Shown: one piece after another, positions 22,801 through 61,324 of the stretch | Layout of the letters: each line of letters begins with the position of its first letter | How positions within the stretch are numbered: the stretch's first letter is position 1 | From: Allolobophora icterica | Taxonomy: Eukaryota; Annelida; Clitellata; Crassiclitellata; Lumbricidae | Reading direction: 5' to 3' | DNA: 64,000 nucleotides | Assembly: GCA_963556255.1 (NCBI GenBank) | Contig: OY744609.1 | Span: 18,441,309-18,505,308, forward strand | The notes under the pieces: model-generated | The model's input: the letters and a program-made list of their open reading frames with translations, nothing else | What the model was told of the DNA's origin: nothing | The model's database searches: none | Program-made: the position numbers and the translations under genes

Positions 22801-25800
22801 TCTGACATCATGTAAACTCAACTCAACCCATTCTGAATAAAGTTATTTTCTAATTTGAGTATGTGATTAGTTCCTGCAAAATGAGCTCAACATCACACAC
22901 AATCTGTCTTTAACTGATAGATGCAAGCAAAGTTTAAAGTTTACACGAGACTAAACTTAGCGTAGTGAATGTGTTCCAAAAATGTTACTAGGTCGAGAGC
23001 TTCAACTGAAGGGTAATACCTGTTCTATTCCCACAGAAACAAATATTATCCAAACAAATGCTTACACAAATATTACGCATATATGAAGTAATAATACTCC
23101 TCTATACAAGTACATATCTTGAATAATAATAACGACAATTTATATGGCGCCGTAACGCGGCCATGCCACTACAAGGGCGCCTTACAACTCCAAGCAGGCG
23201 GGATAAGCCTTAGCAAACAAATAAGGTTTTAGCTTTGATTTGAATGAGTCTACTGAGTCGGCCAGTCTGATGACGGGTGGAAGACTGTTCCAGCATCTGG
23301 GACCAGCAACCGAGAAAGCGTGATCGCCGAAGCGTGTCCTCATCCTCCGTACTCGAAGATCGGTCTTGATCATATAAACTTTTTGCATGTACAAATTTTT
23401 TTGATAATAATAATGTACATAAACACTATGTCACAATAAGATAAATAATAGCAACACAAATAACGATACTGAAGAAACTGAGAAAACTGCACATCAGTAC
23501 ATAAGATTTCTCTAAAAACTTACGTTGAAGAGAGAAACAGATCCAGCAGATACAAGAAACGTGCCTTGTACTTCAAGTTGAATATGTCGGGCTGGAGCAA
23601 TGCGTAAACCTTAGTGTAGAAATTCGGGTAATCGCTGAAATGATGCCACACGTAAAATTTACAAAATACAACATATACCATATATAGAAAATGGATCAAA
23701 ATAACCAGCACATCTAGTAATTTTGTACAAAAAGCACATTCTTTTTATATATAAAAATAAACTGTCCAGAAGTTAAATAAGTATTATGAAAATTCGTACA
23801 AATACATATTTCTGATCAACCTTTCATAGCGTCAACCATTAAAACTTACCAACATTCAATCAGATTGAATGATTTACCTTCACTGTTCTGAGGACAAGAA
23901 TGCAATACAATGGGGTAACTTAAAAGGCACTATATTAAGTGTTTCAATTAGGGCTGTACCGAACATTCGCTTCGGGTCTGAATAGTGGGCCAAGTAGCTA
24001 TTCGGTATTCGGCCGAATAGTAGCGGTGGGACCGAATACGAATAGTGGTCACATGACATCTGTTTCTGCATATGCGGCTGCTATATCGAGTGGACTAAAG
24101 TAAGTTCTCTCATTAACATTATAGGCCTATATGCTGTGGTTGCCTACTGCCTGGACCGCGATATCGCAGTGTCAGTAGTCTCATTCTTTGTGTACAGTGA
24201 GTGAACGTTAAAGTATTTTTGAATGTTGTCGGAAGACCTATTTTGTACACTATTTGTATCTGTATGCGGCCAAATAGTTGGTCTAATTATTCCTATTCGG
24301 CCGAATAGTGATAATCACCTATTCGGTACAGCCCTAGTTTTAATACACAAATATAATCATGTATACATATACACAATTACACATACATGAATATATATAT
24401 GTACATGAATACATATGTAGATACACATAAAAGTACATCATTGTATACATACACAGTCCCACACAAACATCATGAACAAGTATACAAGAATGTTTAAATT
24501 TCCATACGGCCATGACATTTTAACGACAAGCATGTACCCAAAGTGACTTGGAAACTAATGCAGCTCATCGTTAAAGTGCTAAAGAATTACATGAAATCTT
24601 AGAAGGCTTGCAAAAAAGGTTAACCTACAGATTGTAACTATTCACGAGAATGAACAATCCATTGAGAGCCAAGAGACTTATAACTCCACCTGAAAGCAAG
24701 CACACAAACCAGGCAAAAATCAAATTGAAGTGTACTATTTCTAATCTATGGAAAAAAATAAAAAACAAATTACCTGTGCACTTCATTTAATTTTCATATA
24801 TTATATTACAAAATATAATACTTTTTGTGATTACTTATTTATACATTTCTTGCATCTGCTGGATCTGTTTTTCCCTTCAACATAGGTTTGTAAAGAATCT
24901 TCTGCATATTTTAATGGTTTAAAATGTATTAATAAACTAAATAATTTTTAGGAATTTTAGTATATAGGTATGAATACATGGATCTAAGCACACAGTACAT
25001 ACAAATATGTATGTGCTTGTACATTCTAAGCACACAGTACATACAGATATGTATGTGCACGTACATATTTAGGTAAGTAAGGCAAGTGTGTGATTGTGTT
25101 TGTACACATCTGGGTGCATATTTGTGTGTAATTGTTATATTAGCTCCATCATGCAATTTTAACATTTCTAGTTATACATTAAAAATCAATGAATGATCAC
25201 CTTGTCACCTTGTGCTGTCAGCTCGTGGAGCTCTAGCGATCGTCCTGGTGAACACACTCCATTGTTTCCTATTCGATGACAAGTTCATGACGATTCTCTT
25301 GGCAAGTTAACAGGGGTGGTTTGCCATTGCCTTCCCCTGGTTTTGCCTGCCGTGCCCGTTCGTTCCCCTTCCTAGGAAGGGTACCAACGGTCCGCACCAC
25401 GAGAAGGTGGGCACGGAGGACTTTGGTTCACCAGCCCAAGTCGGATCCGAGTCTACGCTCATCAGAGACGTCGGTCAGGTCGCCTCCCCGTTTTACTCTG
25501 TATTAGAGTGACTGGTGAACCTTTGCGGACTAATGAATGATAGAATTAATTAATAGAAATTGTATGTATAATGGATTATTATGCGACGTGTTTTACAGGG
25601 CGGCATTAATAAACTCTTCTTGATGATCTCTCGTGTGTGTGTCAAAGGCATCAAGTAGTGCAAAGAAGTTAAGACATGGTGGTAAAGAAGGATTGGAAGT
25701 TTGTGAATTCTAAAGCAGTGCTGGACTTGCTTGCTTCTTTTACATCTGAGTAAACTGCTAAATCGACTTACCCATGTTATACGATTCTGTCAAGTAGTCA

Positions 25801-28459
25801 CTGAGCTGAAGGGGATTTGTGAATTGCTTCATAACGCTAGGCAAGAACGTCAAGACCTCCTTGTGTATATGGACAGGCAGCTTACAAAAGAAACAAGATA
25901 ATAATAATAATAATCTTTTTCTTTATTTAAGCGCCTGCTAACCGCACTGCACTGTACAGTGAACATACATATAGTAGAAACGGCAGTCACACAGGGCACT
26001 TTACATACATGTATAGTACAGTAGAAGCACATGATAACAGTTTTAAAGGAGTCAAATATAACTTTTATATGGCAGCCACCAGGGCGCCAATCACGGCCTA
26101 CTATTCATTTAACCACCGCCGCCACCTAGCGAGTGGAAGGCTGAATAAACTTTACAGGGTCTACGGGATTCAATCTTGGTACCTACTGCTCTTCACGCCA
26201 GTGTGTATCCATTACTCTACGGGCCCAACATATACACACACACGACAGAACTGAGATTTCTCTGTGTGGCTGTATAATAATAAACACCGCTCCCAACCAA
26301 AATGACACAGAACACTGAAAGTTAACTTCATACACCTAACAGCACCATCTTAACACTTAGACAAAAGGCAAGTACCAGTACTCAAGGTTTTAAGTAACAG
26401 GCTTCATTAAAACACACACAGTGCAATCAGAAACATGGATATCAAACACATTTCAGCTATTATAAATTCATTAATACTATGTATTTGCATGGATCTTGAG
26501 GGCAGCAATTTATTTATTCCGGATATTTCTATAGCGCCTCTCGAAGTCAACTACTACTCAGAGGCGCTCCCGACTACAGCATTTGATACTGTACCGGAAT
26601 TTTCACGCCGAAGCGCCACGAGCAATTGCGAGTGAAGGACTTGCCCAAGGTCCGTACGCAGCGGCTAGAGTGGGATTCGATCCTGCAACCCTCCGGTCAC
26701 AAGGCGCCGAACTTACCACTGAGCCACCACGCCCCATAATGTATGGAGAATATCTACCTTAACCCTTTACATATGAGTTGGCACTAAAAGCTACTGTGAA
26801 AACAATGCTTCTCATTGTTAAAGGATTAAGAAGTACTAAGAGATGAAATGTTACCTCCTGCTTAAGGAACTCAAGCCAAATAAATGTATACAGCCTCTTA
26901 TGCTCTGCGACTGATGACAGCTTCACCATCTTTCCTGATTCTATAAATGCAATTAACATATTTAAATAGTACAACAAATACAAAACATATTAAGATTATC
27001 AAAGAATAATTAGCAGGTTGCTTTTAACTGTGTTCCTATACTGGCAGATGGTGAACTCAAATTAAGTTACAACACAGCCGAAAAAACATTGAGTTTCTTA
27101 AATGCGTAATTGTGAGTCAAAAGAAAAGTAATTACCTTTAGGGCAAACAATAAACCAACCAATCAAAATTATAAACAATCAATCAGTGAAACACAATAAA
27201 TAAATCATTTTTAAAATAGTAACTGTTATTTAAAATTATCAGCAAAAATAATAAAGCAATAAGAAGTTTTCCTTCACAAACAAAGTTACCTTGTGAAAGA
27301 AAATTTGTCAACTCCTTCTCGCCATCCTTATACTTTGGCATGCAAAGACTCTTGATCAAGTGCAGAATGATAAGTGGCTTCTCTTTCTTCCAATTCTGTA
27401 ATTATAGCAGTCACTTCCGTACTTTAACATTTATCTATCAATTTTTTCAGTTCAATTCATATGCTTTATTGATCACCAAATACAAGTTCATATTACCATT
27501 TGTTGCAGTAGTTCAGATTTATGAATTATAAATATATCAACCATTCATCATATGTTACAACCGACCAAGGTTCTTTCATCAGAGATTTTGATCTGATAAT
27601 CATCCTCTATCGTTTTTGCTCAGGCTTGAGATAAATTTGACAATGGGGACCAAACCTGCACACTGGAATGGTCCTAAGGACCACATAAGCTTTAGGTCTG
27701 ATGGCTGAGCCCTAAGGAATGTTTAGGCCACTAGTATTCCAGGCAGAAGAAAGAGGATTAATATGAATGGATTGGATAATTCATTTGAATGGATAATTCG
27801 TATGATATATCTTGTATCACCTGTAGACCTATCCTGTCTGGCATCAAGCTTTTCATGGTTGCAAGCAAGCATTCTCTCACAAACTCGTAATCAGAGCACT
27901 TGGTGGGGCTTCAGCCACTTAGCCATCAGTAATTGTAATTGAACATTTATATAGCGCCACTCAAATCAGCGGCGCTCTCGACCCACATCACTGCCAAAAC
28001 CGGCAAAATGAAAGGTTTTAAGCGTCTACGGAACTGAAGAGGAGAGAGGACAAGAAGCTCTTGGCAGAGGGACTGGAGAAGACTGTTCCAGGCTGTAGGA
28101 CTCGCATAAGCAAAGCGCCTGGATTGGGCCGTGGAGGAGAGCTTGGTACCCATCAGTGCTACATGGCTCTCCCTACAGCAACTCCCAAGAAGAATCGTGC
28201 CAAGGTCAAAGAATATTATTGAACATTGGCATTTATACAGCACATTCAAGAAGCCATAGCTTCAGAAGCAATTGAATTTCCTGATGCTAAAAAAGTTATG
28301 TCTCAGATTTGTTTTTGATCAAAGACTCACCTGTTTCAAGTTGCTGAGCATAAACTTCATCGCATAATAGCGGGAATCATCATACAGCATCTGCCTTTTA
28401 AACTGCACTAGTTTTGGTGATGAAACATCTCCAGCAGCCACAATTGACTTCACTAGTGT
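19827..28459 (-). CDS. NOC4L: NOC4L, nucleolar complex protein 4; C-terminal 351 residues, N-terminus not found
   Basis: Ten minus-strand exons join in phase: 28459-28331, 27395-27290, 26940-26855, 25880-25772, 24689-24629, 23634-23524, 22643-22483, 21536-21454, 20271-20164 and 19928-19827 (stop at 19827-19829). NOC4 acts in the nucleolus, with NOP14, in maturation and export of the 40S ribosomal subunit. The CBF/Mak21-type core is clear: SLLALNGLFILVNSYNLDYP, then FYTKVYALLQPD, KYKARFLYLLDLFLSSTHLP, VAAFIKKMSRLALSAPPESL, a DPYDPF acidic turn and AIESSLWEIK. The short last exon ends IFSDLWQLK. Vertebrate NOC4L has about 516 residues, so roughly 165 N-terminal residues are missing. I could not find them between 28460 and 30960, which is largely repeat DNA. 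The introns hold two SINEs and several MITEs. A possible AATAAA lies at 19816-19821. Confidence 0.92.
20720..21319. mobile_element. CAGTGCCGGCC hAT-type MITE, interrupted by a SINE
   Basis: Ends CAGTGCCGGCCTTAGGGG and GAGGCCGACACTG are flanked by the direct repeat GCACTAT (20713-20719 and 21320-21326). A SINE (20828-21064) splits it after CCCTAATAAT; the homologous copies at 6240 and 43464 run straight through that point. It lies in a NOC4L intron. Confidence 0.88.
20828..21064 (-). mobile_element. tRNA-derived SINE, nested in MITE
   Basis: On the minus strand the head reads GGGGCGTGGTAGCTCAGTGG (A box TAGCTCAGTGG), then after about 30 bp GGTTCGAATCCC (B box), as in RNA polymerase III promoters. 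The body carries GGCGCTTCGGCGTG and a TATAGAAATATTCGG tail, ending in an A/T-rich 3' tail. A copy of about 90% identity is at 26509-26737. Confidence 0.88.
21742..22193. mobile_element. hAT-type MITE, TAGGGGTCAGCCG ends (452 bp)
   Basis: TIRs TAGGGGTCAGCCGGGTA and, inverted at the right end, TAGGGGTCAGCCGAAAATA. A perfect 8-bp target duplication ATCAAATG is present at 21734-21741 and 22194-22201. No transposase frame. It lies in NOC4L intron sequence. Confidence 0.93.
23128..23400 (-). mobile_element. LINE 3' fragment in NOC4L intron
   Basis: Minus-strand frame 23182-23394 encodes RVRRMRTRFGDHAFSVAGPR then CWNSLPPVIRL and SFKSKLKPYLFAKAY, a typical C-terminus of CR1-type ORF2. The 3' end carries CCATATAAATTGTCG and an (ATT)n tail near 23123. 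Confidence 0.8.
23949..24336. mobile_element. hAT-type MITE, TAGGGCTGTACCGAA ends (388 bp)
   Basis: TIRs TAGGGCTGTACCGAACATTCG / CTATTCGGTACAGCCCTA. The interior holds several GGCCGAATAG/CTATTCGG inverted segments. The flanks GTTTCAAT (23941-23948) and GTTTTAAT (24337-24344) match at 7 of 8 positions. It lies in a NOC4L intron. Confidence 0.92.
24520..24574 (-). repeat. TTAA-bounded micro-element, copy 2
   Basis: 55 bp from TTAACGACAAGCATGTACCC to CAGCTCATCG then TTAA. Opposite orientation to the copy at 44735-44789. Confidence 0.8.
25197..25515 (-). mobile_element. RTE-tailed SINE or truncated RTE, minus strand
   Basis: The first 40 bp (TCACCTTGTCACCTTGTGCT then GTCAGCTCGTGGAGCTCTAG) are the reverse complement of the 3' end of the RTE element at 35890-35930, with two mismatches. 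The rest (GGTGGTTTGCCATTGCCTTC, CGAGAAGGTGGGCACGG, GGTCGCCTCCCCG) is not RTE coding sequence. A SINE that borrows the RTE tail is the likely reading. Confidence 0.7.
25895..26020 (-). repeat. LINE tail fragment, (ATA)n end
   Basis: (AATA)n at 25897-25912 followed by TCTTTTTCTTTATTTAAGCG and a TGCACTGTACAG block resembles other antisense LINE 3' ends here. 26060-26230 may be a further decayed SINE; no coding sequence is recognisable. Confidence 0.4.
26509..26737 (-). mobile_element. tRNA-derived SINE, second copy
   Basis: Near-identical to the SINE at 20828-21064, from the TTTATTTATTCCGG tail to the CACCACGCCCC head. Read on the minus strand it has TGGCTCAGTGGTAAG (A box) and GGATCGAATCCC (B box with one change). 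It lies in a NOC4L intron. Confidence 0.88.
26767..26821 (-). repeat. TTAA-bounded micro-element, diverged copy 3
   Basis: TTACATATGAGTTGGCACTA then AAAGCTACTG and CAATGCTTCTCATTG plus TTAA align over their length with the consensus. The left TTAA has decayed to TTAC. It lies just left of a NOC4L exon (26855-26940). Confidence 0.6.
27930..28220 (-). mobile_element. LINE 3' fragment, (CAATTA)n-tailed family
   Basis: Minus-strand coding remnant (SRRFAYASPTAWNSL, QELLVLSPLQFRRRLK) is the C-terminal end of a CR1-type ORF2. Its 3' end is the TTATATAGCGCC motif and AATTGTAATTG tail. It lies 110 bp from a NOC4L exon. Confidence 0.8.
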
Positions 28460-28891
28460 CTGAAATTTAATTAAGAACACTCCTTGGCATTTTGTTTACC
28501 CGGGTAGCTTTCAGTTATTAGCAGTAATAGCAATTCATTTTCTGGTATCAGTAAAACTGGAGCTGATCAATTTCACTAAGGACATGTACTTTAGAAGTGT
28601 AAAGAAATAAATAATCAACAAGCAGGTAAACAGGTAGACATATACCAACCATTTGAAACAATTGTGAAATACATCACTGTTATAACAGTTCCACCAAGTT
28701 CGTGAAGATCATTTCTTATAACAAGCCATAAAGTAGCTGACTACAGACTCTTTTAATTCTCCGCTTGTGCATTTAAGTCAGCTACCTCTATCCTGGCCTT
28801 TAGAACTTTTTTTTATAAAACATCAAATATTCATTGCTTCTATGTCTCCATGGATTGAATTTCACAGAATTTATCCTGGACGTTAGATCCC

Positions 28892-29269
28892 GGTAATCAC
28901 GCAGACTGAGTGCCTGTGTATATAAACAATATGATCGCCACTGACTTCGCTCCAATAGAGCGCTGCTACCTACCTGCTACACCTGATAATGCAATTCACT
29001 ACGTAAGTAAGTAACGAACACGAACTTTTATTACAAGTCGTATTCATGTGTATTCGAATTTATAAAACGTGAAATAAGGCATTTATACGCATTCTGTTGC
29101 CATTTCAGACACTTACTACTTTATTTAGTTCTGTTTCTTAAGATGTCAATTAAAGTTCGTTACTTACTTACTTATCGAACTGCATTGTGGGATGTGGCTG
29201 GTAGGTAGCAGCGCAGTCAGTGGCGACCATATTGTTTATATACACAGGCACTCAGTCTGTGTGATTACC
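28892..29269. mobile_element. Long-TIR foldback element, copy A (378 bp)
   Basis: The two arms are inverted copies over more than 120 bp: GGTAATCACGCAGACTGAGT, then GCCTGTGTATATAAACAATA, AGCGCTGCTACCTACC, TGCATT and GTAAGTAAGTAACGAAC. The short centre holds TTCATGTGTATTCG-like sequence. Flanks TAGATCCC (28884-28891) and TAGATTCC (29270-29277) match at 7 of 8. A relative lies at 31390-31776. Confidence 0.88.
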
Positions 29270-29846
29270 TAGATTCCTTATGACCGTGCTGTGTAGAAAA
29301 GAGGTGTCCAAATTTTAGTAAAATACGGTCCAGGTACCCGAGCCCATTCTGAGTGATACCCAACAACCCATCTCCTACCCATCTTTCACAAAAAAATCAA
29401 CACTTAAATGTTGAAAAGGTTCAAATCATAAACATTGGCATGTATTTACACAACAGCTATGAGATCACGATTGTATATAAAACTAAACCTTCAAGCAGCC
29501 TATTCCAAATACCTCAATTTCAGATCTTTGTGTGTTGGTAATATCTGCCATAATTTATTTATTTCCAGCTGTTTTAATTTCTTATTTAGTCTCACACGAG
29601 TCGAGCTTAGAAACCTCGTGCGAACCATAGATGCGAGTGCACCAAAAAACCGGAACTAGAGTTTGGTTTGGGAGAAAGAAACAGTGTTTTGTAGCGCCTT
29701 TATGAGAAAATCATACAATATTAACAGAATAATGAATCTTACAAGTTGTGCAGCTTATAATCCTAACTGATTATAGTAGCTGCTAGTAGCTGAGTTTTTG
29801 GCCTTTTCTTCACGACGGCGTGAAATAAATCCTCAGATTGACCTCC

Positions 29847-29985
29847 CCAGACACTGACCTGGCACCGGACGGACAAGGCCAAGGCTATTGTGGACTTCAT
29901 TTGATATAGCGCCGGTATTAAGCTGGTCTCTGACTCGGCTCTCGTGTGGCGCTGAGAAATTTCGAACATTTATATTTACACTGAC
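29847..29985 (-). repeat. Dispersed repeat, relative of 448-680
   Basis: GACCTGGCACCGGACGG through TATAGCGCCGGTATTAAGC and GGCGCTGAGAAATTTCG matches 448-680 with a deletion. A short CTGCTAGTAGCTGAGTTTT segment also recurs at 29780 and 30092. Confidence 0.5.
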
Positions 29986-30339
29986 ATCATGATATGCAGC
30001 TTAATTATTCACGAGCGCTTATCACTGGCGCTGTTTAACGCAAAACCCAGATTAAAACACACAAGACTTACTCATATTAGGCGATTAAAGAATTGCTGCT
30101 AGTAGCTGAGTTTTGGGCTCTATTACAGGCTCTCCATTCCAACTTCGAAGTCTCGCCTCTCCAAGAATCCTACCCAGGCCCTAATCCATATCCGATCATC
30201 CACCTTTCAAGCTTTCTTGTCCTCAACGAAACCCGCCTTAGCAGCTGTTCTGCTTCCTCTCTCTGCACCATGGTTTCTCTGCCAACTGGACTCGACCTTC
30301 CGCTGGAGCCTGGACATCGCTCACTGGAAAACCCCTTTG

Positions 30340-30603
30340 CAGTGGCGGCGATCTTGTTTGAGAGGTGGGGGGGGGACATTTGGGAACTAATCTGGTCAAA
30401 AAAGAGTTTTGAACTGATCTGGTCGAAAAAGAGGTCTAAAAAATTTTCGCGCGGAAATTTTATAACCATGAGTACGAACAAATTTTATGACCTTTTTTGG
30501 TGTTTCTTCAAAATTTGGAGGGGTCCGATGAATGGCGTGTTCCCCCACTCTTAAAGGTGGGGGGGGTCTTGTCCCCCTCGACCCCCCGGGATCGCCGCCC
30601 ATG
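30340..30603. mobile_element. hAT-type MITE, CAGTGGCGGCGATC family (264 bp)
   Basis: Ends CAGTGGCGGCGATCTTG and, inverted, CATGGGCGGCGATC. A perfect 8-bp duplication CCCCTTTG flanks it (30332-30339 and 30604-30611). Shares GAGAGGTGGGGGGG and CTTAAAGGTGGGGGG blocks with the 536-bp copy. It is located 360 bp upstream of the XPO5 start codon. Confidence 0.93.
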
Positions 30604-30627
30604 CCCCTTTGATACGATGCATGCAGC

Positions 30628-30700
30628 GCTCAGGAATAAGCTGTTGCCCTTTACTTAGCATTAGAGTAGCGCTTTAAAAATGTGGAGTTTACTACTACGA
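30628..30700 (+). repeat. LINE/SINE tail fragment upstream of XPO5
   Basis: AGGAATAAGCTGTTGCCC then TAGAGTAGCGCTTTAAAAATG and GGAGTTTACTACTACGAC parallels 16955-17040 and 63512-63585. It lies between the MITE and the XPO5 start. Confidence 0.45.
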
Positions 30701-30963
30701 CAGTAACTTTTTACAACAAAAACTGTCTATTTTGTAAAATGTGAGCTTTTGTGTTACATTAATGACAGGCTACTTACTTACTTAATTGGTTTCGTCTTTT
30801 CCATAAGCGCCTTCTGGATTTAGAAGATATGTCTTCTTAAATGGCAGCTTACAAAAATTTAGGTCTAGTAGACTTGCCATTATATTCGCATGGTGTTGTC
30901 AGACGAAGTTAGTGATTGATTTAATTTGTTATTTTGCACTGTTATCCATCACAAGACGTAGTC

Positions 30964-59566
<28,603 letters not shown>

Positions 59567-59925
59567 GAAGTGCCATTTGTTTCTTGGCCTTCACTGATGG
59601 CCCAGACTGCAGCTTAGCTGGTGGCCGCCTTCAACCAATTTCAGTGCTTCGAATTGAGGCTGAATGGCGTTGTGGATGAGAATACTAGTCTTCACATCCT
59701 GCTCTGTGATGAACTCGGTCACTTACAACAGGAAAACTGAAAAAATAGTTGGGAAAAAGCAGTCTAATGTAGAGAAAGTTGTTTTCTTCAGGCCATTAAA
59801 GTTCAGGTCTCCATTTTAATGTCTTCTTATTGACCATCAAGACTTTTAAAATGTCCAAAGATTTTTAATTTGAATCGGTTTGGAGAAAGTTGGCAAGCCT
59901 AAGTGAACTCGGGTGGGGTGGGGGT

Positions 59926-60283
59926 CAGTGTTTAATCTAGTCCCCCTCTTCTGAGGGGGAAACAAGGTTTGTCGGGGGGGACCAACAAGGGCGACCTTTT
60001 TGGTAAATTTCATCCCGGTTAAAAAAAAATTCTGTGGGAGAAATTTCATCCATGTTTTTTTGGACTTTCACCTTGAAAAATAGTTGACCTTTTTTAGTAA
60101 TTCGTCATAATATCTTATTCTGTAATTTTATTCTCCTTTACTCGTCTCTGGGGGAGCACAACATCTATCCTGGGGGGAATTCCCCCCCAAAAACGGTGTC
60201 TACATTATAATATTGCTGGCCTCTGGGGGGAAACATAAATCCTGGGGGGAATTCCCCCCAAATGGTGTCTAGATTAAACACTG
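59926..60283. mobile_element. hAT-type MITE in XPO5 3' region (358 bp)
   Basis: TIRs CAGTGTTTAATCTAGTCCCC and CTAGATTAAACACTG. The flanking direct repeat GGTGGGGGT is present on both sides (59917-59925 and 60284-60292), though the G-rich context weakens it. The right half contains two copies of a GGGGGGAATTCCCCCC / GGTGTCTA block. It begins 360 bp after the XPO5 stop codon, so probably in the 3' untranslated region. Confidence 0.85.
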
Positions 60284-60652
60284 GGTGGGGGTGGGTGGGT
60301 TTTAGCTAAATGTGGCACTCAAATTTAGCCAGTTTGCAGTAGATTACTACATGCATCAGTAAGTTGCAGTAGCTTAGTACAACTCCGTGATGTCCTCAGA
60401 AAGGAGTTTGGACACCTTGAAGGTCATTCAAGTTTTGCATGTCAAACTGGTAACGATACACCACAATCAGTTGTGCAAAATAAAAATTGAAGTCAAAGTA
60501 ACAACCAGCCAGCAGTACTTGTACAATGTGTAGTATTTAAACCGTGCTAAAGAAGCCACAAGATTTGATTACTACAACATTATCACTTTTATGATATAAA
60601 GTCAAAAGAAGACATTGTTATGTCATACGCTCTACATACTATGCCAAACTGA

Positions 60653-60658
60653 AATAAA
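60653..60658 (+). promoter_or_regulatory. Possible XPO5 polyadenylation signal AATAAA
   Basis: First AATAAA downstream of the XPO5 stop codon that I noticed, within GAAATAAATAAACATAAAAA. It would give a 3' UTR of about 1.1 kb containing the MITE at 59926. 60660-61320 shows no other supported feature. Confidence 0.4.
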
Positions 60659-61324
60659 TAAACATAAAAATGAACTTAGAATGAGTTTTGAACAACAGTG
60701 CAGACATTTCTTGTACAACTGTCCAGAAAGGTAACTCATTTATCACGTCAAGTGTGTGCAACTCATTTTGAAATGGGTGGGCTAATTGTTTCAGATACAG
60801 ACTGACCATTTCTGACACATGAAATTTACCTACGCACAAACTAAACTACTGTAGAACACCCAAATGGGTCGGTTGTCGAGTATTCTTTCAAAACGACAGA
60901 TCTCCAAACAGTACACTGTTAAATGGCTCAAAGTACAATTGTAATACAAAAAGTTAACCACACCAAGGCTCAAGTATAAGCAAAAAAGAACGAGCAGCCT
61001 TAAGCCCAATCTGTGCGCTCAACATCTTGTGCTGCAGTGTTTAATTGTGGCTTAACTCTCCAGATTTCCTACAAACTTAACTGTGAAATCAAACATGAAA
61101 TGTACTCCTACCCAACACAGGCAAAACAGAATCAACAGTACATCTCAGAAAGTAAGTCTCAAGCAAAGACTTGTGTGTGTCCAAACTGCGTTAAATGAAC
61201 GGTGAGGAAACGGATGACTTTCAGAGATGGTTGCACAGGATTATCTGCTGCAAGACAAGATGATATCCATTCTGTCATTTGATCGTGCTGTGCGAGATGA
61301 GGGTTCGTTTAAATCCGGGTGACG

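Noticed and set aside
30170..30481. Minus-strand frame upstream of XPO5, tested as a NOC4L 5' exon
   Set aside because: Half of it lies inside the hAT MITE and it has no similarity to the NOC4L N-terminus.
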